A DNA stretch of 64,000 nucleotides, from contig MU001503.1 of the NCBI GenBank assembly GCA_010093485.1, positions 442,224 to 506,223 on the forward strand. Direction: 5' to 3'. The notes beneath the pieces were generated by a model. That model was not told where the DNA came from. It did not search any database and saw nothing but the letters and a program-made list of their open reading frames with translations. Position 1 is the first letter of the stretch. Every line of letters starts with the position of its first letter. The position numbers and the translations under genes are program-made. This document shows, piece after piece, positions 55,689-64,000 of this stretch. Source of the stretch: Karstenula rhodostoma CBS 690.94. Taxonomy: Eukaryota; Ascomycota; Dothideomycetes; Pleosporales; Didymosphaeriaceae.

Positions 55689-58498
55689 GTTGAAGATTTT
55701 GTTGGTTAGTTGGTTGGTTGAATGGGTAAATGTTGCAAGTGCGTTGGAATGAATGAGTGACTCGAAAAGAGTGTATCGAAGTTAGTTGTAGAAAAGAATG
55801 TGTGGAGGCAAGCCTCTGTAGAAGGAAGGACTGTGAAGTTGTTGGTGAGTGTGCTGTGATGATTGACTACAGCAGCGGAACCAGGCTGCCTTTATACAGG
55901 CTGGAAGCCATCACGGCGGGGCTGTAGATGGTGAGCTTTCGGATGGCCGCCGGCCATAAGCTCGGATGCCGGCGCCATGTTACGCTCGCAAACAGCACCC
56001 GTGGCCCCTGCGAGGTGAAGGAAGGCGGGCACTAGTGGGCTGGATGCATGCGCCATCCGTGCGCGAGGCCTGTTCCTGGCGCCAGTCCGGACTCTTTGCA
56101 AAAGCTTGGACGGCTACGTGCATCAGTGAAACGAGCCTAAACCACAAGTAGTCGATTTATGTGTTTATAGCGAGAAGGCAAACTACGAAGACCTGTTGAA
56201 CACAGTGTCTTTAGGCGGCGACACGAAGGACAGTCGATTAGGTACAATGCTGGTCATTCAGCAGCATGCAGTCAGGGAGTCTCAGGGTCTTCCACTTTGA
56301 GTTTGCGGGCCCCCAGTGTCAAAACGGACCGTCATGCTCGGATGCTGTCTCTTGGGTCTCTGTTGCAACGCCTCTGTGTGCAGGCATGTGAGTCTGTGGG
56401 GAGCCGGGAAACAATCACAGGGCAGACTCTGTGGGAGAGTCGACGGTGCAAGAGATGCCACGCCAGCGCCACTGGAGCTGATGCCGGGAACAGCGACGAT
56501 CCTAGATGCTATCCCTGCTACGCGCTCTGGTAGGCCAAGTTTAGTGCAAGCGAAAGGCTGGGGGCCTTCGGACACGGCGCTACTCGTCGGCGGAGATTCT
56601 ACAAAGGGAGAACACGACTGCGATTCGCCAAAGCCCCGTCTCGTTGTCACAGGGCGAGGGCGGAGCGGAAAAGAGAAGGTTTCTGGCTCGTGTGGTCTCC
56701 GGAGATCCAGCTGTGGCACACCGGTCTAGGCTCCCACTGGCAAGGCGCAGGGTATGCCGAGTTCTGCGCGTCTTCGCTTTCAGACCGAGCAACAAGGGAG
56801 CCTGAGACTCGTCGAGCCTGGCTATCATGTACTGTCCGCTTGGCCGTACTCCTGGAGCAAAGTGAGTATCGTGTCGTACGAAGCCGCTCGTGGCCTGACA
56901 GGTGGAGTGCCATCTGAAAGCGGAAGGCAAGTGACAGCAGCCAGACGTCGCAGAGTAAGACAGCCCAAGAAACGGCCGCTTGTCCCGGCACATGCACTTC
57001 GTACATGCTCACTGCATTCCACCATGGGGTATGCGGCCCGTTTCTTTTTTCGTGCGTAGGGCGTTCGCAAGTGGTGGCCTGATGACGGCACCGAAACACC
57101 TAACAGCAGTATGGATGTTCAGAGAAGGATTCGACCGTGGTGCCCGCGGCTTCGGTCCATGTTCGCAGCCAGGAAACCTGGACTCTTGGAAAGCTTGACC
57201 TCACGTGATGTCGAGGGTGGGGCGCTGTGTTTTTGGATGCATGATCGCCCTCGAGGCATGTGATTCGAAGACGGTTCCCTCTACACCATCATGGTTCATG
57301 TGACAAGATGCAGTGTGCTTCCCTCGTGATTGGCAATCCTGCCAAATGTCGCAAAGCAACCAAGAATTATCGTTGACATCTTGGAGACTGCCCGCGTTCG
57401 GCTCGCGCTTTCCCTGATTCGGCGACCACGTGATGTGCGCCGGAAGCCGACTCAACATCAGCCGCCAGGGTTGTGGCTCGCATACTTGTCCACCATCAGC
57501 ACCATCTCCGGACAACGTAACTTGCCAGCCCCAGCCTCGCATGCTCACGCCTCGACGTCGCAGCACCGGGGAGGGTTGCCGGCTAACACAGTCAGCATGG
57601 CCGTGCGGCAACAACGGACACTATCACGGCACGGCACCTTAGTCATCGCCAAATCTCCGCTGCGTTTATCCGACTTACCTCTGAGGTAGCCTGCGATATA
57701 GGCACCTGCTTCATCTCCGTTAAAACACCTGCACCTCACATGTTCTTCCAGACTGCGATCTCCCGCACGATAGCTCCCAGGTCTAATGCAAGCTCGATAC
57801 CGTGACGACAGAGTCTCGGATCTGGGTGTGTAGCCACGGGTAACTCATGATTTTCGCATGCAAATGTTCACCGGATTGGCTCTGGTCGGCGAGCGGGAGT
57901 CTAGAAGAAGCTCAATTAGGTTCGCAGGGCACAGGGCCTCACAGTCAGCAATACGCTTCCCCACAACATTCCCCGAATGTGAACCGTCTTATCCGCTTTT
58001 AGTCGGCGGTATACTCAAATGCACGAATCTTACGCACATTGTGGCACGAGTCCCATCTGACGTGTGTTTGGACATGTCTTTTCCGAGAACTCCGGAGGGC
58101 CACTAACATGGTCTGCCGCCCAGTCAGTTTAAGCATAGGCGAGTGTCGGTGCTGTGGTCAGCCTTGTGGCACAACCGAGTCGTAAATAGAAAGACAATCT
58201 CTGTGCATCCGAATCGGTACTTGTAGAGGTACTGCGCCCCCCCATTGGTCCTCGCAATGTCCATCGACGAGTCCGGTTTCCAATCTCACCCAGGCTCTAC
58301 CGCATCATTTCGTTTCTCCAGTGCCGTCTCCCATCACATCGTCTCAATCCTGAAGTCCATCTCCTTGGTTCTTCTTCTCTGCATTTCCTGTGTTGTAATA
58401 ACACATTGCGAGGTATCTTTTGCAGTGGCAAGCTCCTTCGGGAACCGGCTCACTTTAAGATGTACCTATGGCAGATAACTTAATCGTATCACTGACAA
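55689..58498. other. Long intergenic region, no supported gene
   Basis: 2.8 kb. GC-rich between 56280 and 57650, where frames up to 150 codons occur on both strands, all without a domain or consistent splicing. Left end holds the promoter of the lysozyme-like gene. Confidence 0.45.
55891..55896 (-). promoter_or_regulatory. TATA box of the lysozyme-like gene
   Basis: TATAAA on the minus strand, about 205 nt before the ATG at 55688. Confidence 0.5.
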
Positions 58499-59102
58499 CT
58501 ACGACAGACAGTGCTCCATCTCTGGATACTCCCGATACAAATTCACAATCGGCAAAAACAACTGCTTCTTCGCTCTCTCCCCTGTAGCTTCCGCCTCCGC
58601 CTGCTCCTTCGCCCAAGCCCACATTTGCGCCCAAGATATCCAGTCCCACCGCGCACACTTCTCAGGCTCCATCGGCTTCGACAACGATCAGCATCAACAA
58701 AAAACCCTAGCCAAGGAGAGATACGTACCTGTGGCACCTTGTTCTCGCCGACAATTGTACACGTCACGAAAACAGTCACGTAGTGTTTCCCCTCCCCGAA
58801 CACATCATTCGTCGCGACGAGAAATTTGACATTGTCCACTTCCAGGCCCGTCTCCTCGAGCACCTCCCGCTTCGCGCACTCGGCGAACGACTCGCCGTAC
58901 TCGAGGTGGCCCCCCGGACATTGCATGGTGCCTGCTTCCGGTTAACACTATCGTTGTCCTCGCCGAACGCGTCGACGCTGTATGGAATACGAAAAAACGC
59001 ACCAGCGCCGTGGGAGCCCGCTCGCTCGCCCATCACGATGTTGCCAGCGCCGTCGTGTATCACAACGCCCACGCCGATCTTCGGTCTGTGCGCTTCGGCC
59101 AT
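58499..59102 (-). CDS. Nudix hydrolase (NUDT15-like)
   Basis: Three exons on the minus strand: 59003-59102, 58729-58931 and 58499-58675; introns 71 and 53 nt; 159 residues. It opens MAEAHRPKIGVGVVIHDGAG. The first splice builds GTMQCPGGHLEYGES, and the Nudix box G-x5-E-x7-REUxEExGU is complete (GGHLEYGESF then REVLEETGLEV). C-terminal EPEKCARWDWISWAQM and LFLPIVNL agree with the NUDT15 group. Known: these hydrolyse (oxidised or modified) nucleoside triphosphates to monophosphates, cleaning nucleotide pools. An out-of-frame upstream ATG at 59200 could act as a uORF. Full length for the family. Confidence 0.92.
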
Positions 59103-60109
59103 GGCCGCTGTGTAGAAGATGATTTGTCCGCGTCTGTAATGAACAAATTAAACACGATGGCGATGTTGAAGTAGGTTTGCTTCTCCTCGCTGGTGGACAT
59201 TGGAGGTATGAATCATTCACGGCCGGCTTTTGGATTGGGTGCGCTAGCGCCGCGAGAGGCTAGCGGGAAGTAGCTTGTACAGATGGTCGATGGTGACCCG
59301 CTCTTTTTATGATTGGACCTCATCTCTGCTTTGCCCAATGAGTGGACGTGGACAACATGCGCAGTGCCTTTCGGTTCGCGTGGTTCTTCTGTAGCTTTTC
59401 TCAAGCACTCCGAGGCACGCCGTGCCTTTGCAAGCTCTTTCGTCTGGAAAATCCATCTTCCGATATCGATAGCAATGACAGACAAAGGTTTTTGGACTGA
59501 TGAGAGTTGACGTAACTGGAATGGATTTATGGATATCATTTTTATCACACACCTCGACCAAATGGTCCTTGACTAGCTGTTTCGCTCTAGCGTTTACTGC
59601 CTAAGGTTCTACACTCTATAGCAGGACCGAGATAGAATACTTGCAATTGAAGCACATGAAAATTGATATCGTCTTGTATCTTGTTAGCGCTCGAATCCCT
59701 GAACCTGTACTTCTTGACCTACTTACATCGGAGTCCGTGCGTTATAAGCTTCGATGAAGTGCGCAACAATCCAAATGAAAAAACCTAAGTATGGAACTTT
59801 GGATTCTGCCCCCGGTCTTCAAGCATTTACTTGCTTACGAGCATTCACGTACATTAGTTGTGCATCGTATGCTGTTCTGTTGTGATAGTAACAGTTTTTT
59901 TTTTTCGAGTTTTCGATGGCGCTCACATTGTTGAAAAAAAATTCCAACGCCAGCATTTTGACGGCAAGCATTCCGCCTCTTGTTGTTTCAGATAGTCATG
60001 TGATGAGCGAATGCTTCCAATTCCAGGCTTATGTATCTGTCCGTATCATGCTCCCATTCAGCCCAATGCTCGTGTCAAATTCACTATGCCATGAGCCACG
60101 CCCAACAAC
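59103..60109. other. AT-leaning intergenic region, no gene seen
   Basis: Promoter of the Nudix gene and 3' region of the Q/Y/G-rich gene. Contains a T9 run near 59894. No supported ORF or RNA. Confidence 0.55.
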
Positions 60110-61906
60110 TCAGTAAGGCGGATTTTGTCCGTAACCCTGTCCCCCTTGGTATCCCTGACTTCCTCCATGGCCCTGGTTCTCCTGATATCCGCCCTGTTCG
60201 CGTCCGTAATCACCACCCTGGTGGAAACCCTGACTGGGTTCGTGCCTCTGGTAGCTCTGATCACCCCGATATCCTCCGCTTGGTTGATAACCTTGCTGCT
60301 GATAACCATGGTCTTGATTGTACCCCTGGGGTTGGTTTGACTGGTATTGCGGTGGTTGATGCTGTTGCTGATACGGCTGCTCATGTTCAGAGCGGTAGTC
60401 TTGGCGCTGGTGCTCCCCTGGGCGATAATCCTGCTGCTGCTGTTGAGGTCGCGAGTCTTGGTACTGAGGATTATCTTCGTTGCGATAATCTTGACGGTAC
60501 TGGGACTGGGTAGGAGTATTATACTCCTGCTGCTGGTATGCCTGTCCACCATGTTGCTCATGCGTTGCTGGTCTGTCGTGTGCTCCTTGCGAAGGAGCCG
60601 TAGATTGGACTCCAGCTGTCGGCGCCCCTACACTAACACCCTCATTTCCGATATCATCTGGGACACTGATCTTCACGTCGGGTAGGTATCGCTGCACCTT
60701 CTGCTCCACAATGTTCTGCACGAATACCCAGCTCTGGCGCTCGAACTTGCGATGGCCACCGTTGACTACACCTAGGATGTTCTCTCGCAGGCTCTCCTGC
60801 ACCCTTCTGACTAGATCTCGGATCTTGTTAAGAAGCTTAGCCTTGATATCGTCGCCGAAGCCACGGTCCGCGTTTGGCCCAGCATCGCGGTCGAGCTGCT
60901 CATCGAAGGGGTTGCCGCCCAGAATCTTCTCCAGCGGACGTTGGAACTGATCGGGGAGCAACTCGAACAACTGCCTCTCGATTGCGCCCAAGATCTTTCT
61001 GAACTCGAGACGCACTTCGCGGTGGACTTTGGCAAGACCGGTGCTGAGTTTATCGCTAATGACTTCGGAGAAGCCACCGCCTCGCTCATCGCTGTTGTCG
61101 CCCTGCGCACGTTCATCGAGACCCCTAGCTGAGTCTTCGTTTGATTGCTTCTTTCCGAACAGGCCACCGATGCCCTTGACGATATCCTTGACCTGGTCTT
61201 CAATCTCGGCTTTAGCACCGTCGCCCAGATCTCGCGAACTGGTGTTGCCGCGGAGCCAGCGCTTGATATGGTCGAGCGCTATACGCGTGAATTGTTCCGC
61301 GATTGTAGTGTGCTGTTCGCGCAGCTTAGCTCCCACCTTCTCTTTGATCTCTGGACTGATTAGGCGTGCTTTCTCTTCTGGGTTGCGCGACGCCTCTTTG
61401 ACCGTGTTGCTGATCACACCGAGCAGACCATCAAGTTGGAACACCGCACCGCCCGAGCTCTTCCTGCTGTCATCCAGATGGTCCTGTACAACATCCAGGG
61501 CCGAAGCAAGAAACCCTCTAGCTCCCGAACTTCTGGAAGACTCAATTCCACGCGACTGCACCTCTTCAGGACCATTGCGGCCTTCAGTGAGGTTGAAGAT
61601 ATCACGGAGGTCATCGCCCGCTTCGTCAGAGATCTTACCAAAGTTGCGCGTCAAGTTGGCAATCTCATCTGCGAAAGGCAACGACTGGCCACCATAGGCA
61701 TCCGGAGCTGCGTCGTTCAAGTCTCCCCGCGCTCTATCGTCGTTCGAATCCTGATTGAAGAGCGAGCGGAAGGCGTTAATGACCTGGTCCTCCAGACTGT
61801 CGATGGTCTTCTGTTGGAAGACATCGAGCTCGGCGGCAACGCGGGGTTGGATTTGTGGAGCCAAAGAATCCACGTACTCATCAACTTTCTTGTAGACGAC
61901 CTCCAT
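60110..61906 (-). CDS. Uncharacterised protein with Q/Y/G-rich prion-like tail
   Basis: 598 residues from ATG at 61906 (the open frame runs 51 codons further up, but MEVVYKKVDEYVDSLAPQI starts a convincing amphipathic helix). Residues 1-430 are charged and helical, with repeated segments resembling apolipoprotein/late-embryogenesis-type amphipathic helices (KEKVGAKLREQHTTIAEQF, EIEDQVKDIVKGIGGLFGK, EFRKILGAIERQLFELLP). Residues 440-598 are Gln/Tyr/Gly/Pro-rich (repeats of QDYR, YQQQ, GGYQ), the composition of prion-like, condensate-forming domains. No enzyme motif seen. Likely cytosolic; function unknown. Confidence 0.8.
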   Translation of the reverse strand: MEVVYKKVDEYVDSLAPQIQPRVAAELDVFQQKTIDSLEDQVINAFRSLFNQDSNDDRARGDLNDAAPDAYGGQSLPFADEIANLTRNFGKISDEAGDDLRDIFNLTEGRNGPEEVQSRGIESSRSSGARGFLASALDVVQDHLDDSRKSSGGAVFQLDGLLGVISNTVKEASRNPEEKARLISPEIKEKVGAKLREQHTTIAEQFTRIALDHIKRWLRGNTSSRDLGDGAKAEIEDQVKDIVKGIGGLFGKKQSNEDSARGLDERAQGDNSDERGGGFSEVISDKLSTGLAKVHREVRLEFRKILGAIERQLFELLPDQFQRPLEKILGGNPFDEQLDRDAGPNADRGFGDDIKAKLLNKIRDLVRRVQESLRENILGVVNGGHRKFERQSWVFVQNIVEQKVQRYLPDVKISVPDDIGNEGVSVGAPTAGVQSTAPSQGAHDRPATHEQHGGQAYQQQEYNTPTQSQYRQDYRNEDNPQYQDSRPQQQQQDYRPGEHQRQDYRSEHEQPYQQQHQPPQYQSNQPQGYNQDHGYQQQGYQPSGGYRGDQSYQRHEPSQGFHQGGDYGREQGGYQENQGHGGSQGYQGGQGYGQNPPY

Positions 61907-62430
61907 ATCTGGATATGCAAAGGATCTCGCCCGTAGATTCACTGGTGGCTGTGCTTGTGTGGCGTCGGTGAAGGATTTGGGAGATGTCAAGTGGTGTGTT
62001 CTCGAAGTTGCCCGAATGACGACACAGCTGCTTCCTGTTGGAATGACGACACAACACACAGACCACCTCTAACGGGCAGCTTGGCAGACTAGAAGAGTTG
62101 TTGGCGGTCACGACTTCTGTGTTCCCCAGGATGCTTTGCAGAAAGACAAGTTGGGTCATGCAAAAACCGCTATGTAAACATGCAGGGCCATGCAACAGGT
62201 GTTCATCCTTTCAGACACTCACACGAACTCGACCAGATGTAGTATCAACAATATAACCGTAGAGATCTACATGCAATAGCTCAGAGATAACCAAGCTTGC
62301 AAGGTCTGTCTACATGAGTAGAGAGGGACTACAATGTCGTTACCTCGTATGCAAGCAAATGCCAAAAATACGCCTGCGATGCTCGTCGTCACCACTGTAC
62401 ATATCTTACACATCTCCCCTCAACGATCGC
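61907..62430. other. Spacer between unknown gene and Lon protease
   Basis: Upstream of the Q/Y/G-rich gene and downstream of Lon, both on the minus strand. Its left part is the promoter and leader of the former. No other feature. Confidence 0.55.
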
Positions 62431-64000
62431 TCAATCGTCGTCGTCCCCGCTCTCTTCCTCGTCATCCTCGCGCTTCTTGTATTCCTTCTTCTTGCGATCA
62501 CCCTTCTTCGACTTCAACTCCTTATCCCATAGCTTGCTACTGGCGTCCTTGTCAAGGCCCGGGAAAACAAGGTCAAAAACTTCATTGTACCATGAGACGG
62601 GCCGGCCTTCAATGCCCTCTTTGATGTTCTGTAAGAACGTTAGCACACGTTTTGACGAAGAGAAAGCGAGGGTACATACCTCGGGTAGTTCAAGCCAATC
62701 TGACATGTTGTCGGCAGGGAAAATGACTGTTGTCGCGCCAGCTCGTCTCGCCGCTACAGTCTTCTCCCTCAAACCACCTATCCTCAAGACCTTGCCCGTT
62801 ACAGTGAGCTCTCCGGTCATGGCTACACCTTGCCTAACTTTAGTGTTGAGTGCAAGGCCCAACAGGCTCGTCGCCATTGTGATACCGGCGCTTGGGCCAT
62901 CCTTCGGTGTTGCGCCTTCAGGGCAATGCAGATGAATTTGGGCGTGTTCGAAGAACTTGTTCTTAGGGAATTCGCGGGCGAGCAAGCTCTTCGCGAAAGA
63001 GTAAGCCACAATTGTGGACTCTTTCATGACGTTCTTGAGGGAACCAGTGCGTTCGAGTCCAGGAGAGTTGTGAGTAGACAGCGCCTTTTCCAGGATTGAC
63101 TCAACGTAGAGGGCAGCACCACCCATCGAAGTCCAGGCCAGACCCATAGCCACACCTGGAGGGGCGACATCGTACAGTCTGTCAGATGTGAACACTGGCG
63201 GTCCAACGTAGTCCTTGAGGTTGTCTTTGTTGATAGAAACGTGGACACTATCCGGCACCTGGAGTGCAACTCTCGGCTTTTCTGTGGTTTCTTTCTCGAT
63301 ATTTTCTGACGTCTCCTTCACGTCGGTTTGATCCTTCTCTGCCTCTTGCTGCGCTGTCTTGCCTTCTTCAGTGAGGGCTTCAGATTCTGGGAAAGCTTCC
63401 TCGCCTAGATCAGTCACAATCTTCAGTGCTGACTTCCTGTAGACCTTCTCGATCTGTTTCTTGAGGTTTCGGACACCTGATTCGCGGCAGTACTTGTTAA
63501 TCAACTCGACGATGGCATCCTTCTCAAGGATAACGTCTGCTTTATCGAGACCGTTGACCACCTTAGCCTGTGGTGCAAGATAACGTTCAGCAATCGCAAT
63601 CTTTTCATCCGCAACGTATCCGGACAACTCAATCATTTCCATACGATCGAGCAATGGGCGGGGAATAGTGTCTGTCATGTTTGCCGTGCACACGAAGAGT
63701 ACTTTTGACAGGTCGACAGGAACATCGAGGTAGTGGTCCAGGAAGCTGCTGTTTTGTTCGGGGTCAAGAAGCTCAAGCAATGCCGACGATGGGTCTCCAT
63801 TATGGCCACGACCAATCTTGTCGACCTCATCGATCAAAATCAAAGGGTTCTCAGTCTGGCACTTTTTGAGTGCCTGGATGATGCGGCCAGGTAGCGCGCC
63901 GACGTAGGTCCTTCGGTGACCCTTGATCTCGGCTACGTCCGACAAACCACCGACACTGAAGCGGTAATACTGTCGGTTAAGTGCTCGTGCAACAGACTTT
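62431..64000 (-). CDS. PIM1: Mitochondrial Lon protease, C-terminal part
   Basis: Partial: the gene begins beyond the right edge. The frame already reads [20 protein letters not shown] at the edge. Visible are Walker B ([12 protein letters not shown]), sensor-type and arginine-finger region ([12 protein letters not shown]), and the S16 protease domain with catalytic Ser in KDGPSAGI and Lys in [13 protein letters not shown]. An intron of 51 nt at 62629-62679 (GTATGT, GTGCTAAC, TTACAG) is removed between SDWLELPE and NIKEGIEG; it is a multiple of three without a stop, so the frame is open through it. The tail is lysine-rich then strongly acidic ([11 protein letters not shown]). Known: Pim1 degrades misfolded matrix proteins and helps maintain mtDNA. 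Walker A lies outside. Confidence 0.95.
   Translation of the reverse strand, partial: KSVARALNRQYYRFSVGGLSDVAEIKGHRRTYVGALPGRIIQALKKCQTENPLILIDEVDKIGRGHNGDPSSALLELLDPEQNSSFLDHYLDVPVDLSKVLFVCTANMTDTIPRPLLDRMEMIELSGYVADEKIAIAERYLAPQAKVVNGLDKADVILEKDAIVELINKYCRESGVRNLKKQIEKVYRKSALKIVTDLGEEAFPESEALTEEGKTAQQEAEKDQTDVKETSENIEKETTEKPRVALQVPDSVHVSINKDNLKDYVGPPVFTSDRLYDVAPPGVAMGLAWTSMGGAALYVESILEKALSTHNSPGLERTGSLKNVMKESTIVAYSFAKSLLAREFPKNKFFEHAQIHLHCPEGATPKDGPSAGITMATSLLGLALNTKVRQGVAMTGELTVTGKVLRIGGLREKTVAARRAGATTVIFPADNMSDWLELPEVCTLAFSSSKRVLTFLQNIKEGIEGRPVSWYNEVFDLVFPGLDKDASSKLWDKELKSKKGDRKKKEYKKREDDEEESGDDDD

Noticed and set aside
56282..57614. Several overlapping 130-150-codon frames
   Set aside because: Mutually exclusive, both strands, no domains and no consistent splice sites.

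Overview
This window is nuclear DNA of a filamentous ascomycete (Pezizomycotina). Its genes are widely spaced, carry short introns of about 41-190 nt with GTAAGT/GTATGT donors and CTAAC-type branch sites, and include cell-wall and secreted-protein families typical of moulds. The protein families (hyphal type GT2 synthase, lysozyme-like LysM secreted protein, YSAPPV-repeat GPI protein) fit a Dothideomycete. That placement is inference, not a sequence match. I rebuilt the spliced genes by hand; every multi-exon model below closes in frame.

Left part (0-12 kb): a DHA1-type MFS transporter; an unusual single polypeptide joining a ubiquitin-conjugating (E2) fold with an F-box; a small secreted protein made of two copies of one module; a putative nuclear protein with a perfect PCNA-binding (PIP) box; a Dal5-type anion:cation symporter with four exons; and a secreted Bys1/thaumatin-like protein.

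Centre-left (13.4-22.1 kb): the most novel part. Three same-strand, divergent paralogues lie head to tail. Each has a basic, disordered N-terminus, a conserved core (P-D-P ... RG-x-C-x-Y ... W-[YF]-x4-V-x-PW-[KR]), a phase-2 intron at the same place, and a C-terminal part with a CxRYHxH...C motif that looks metal-binding. I recognise no known family.

Centre (24-37 kb): a GT2 polysaccharide synthase, an uncharacterised acidic-tailed protein, a large LCAT-like alpha/beta hydrolase with a long disordered N-terminus, then the divergent pair SAP18 / PRP18, and the tubulin-like DML1 (misato).

Right part (37-64 kb): a GPI-anchored YSAPPV-repeat wall protein; an M24B Xaa-Pro aminopeptidase continuing into a ~525-residue disordered tail; a housekeeping block with ROT1 divergent from FAU1 (5-formyl-THF cyclo-ligase), and SmE divergent from the karyopherin MTR10; then a lysozyme-like protein with LysM, a Nudix hydrolase, a Q/Y/G-rich prion-like protein, and the 3' part of mitochondrial Lon protease (PIM1), which runs off the right edge. 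Two splicing-related head-to-head pairs (SAP18/PRP18 and SmE/MTR10) share short promoters. No rRNA, tRNA, CRISPR or transposon could be supported.
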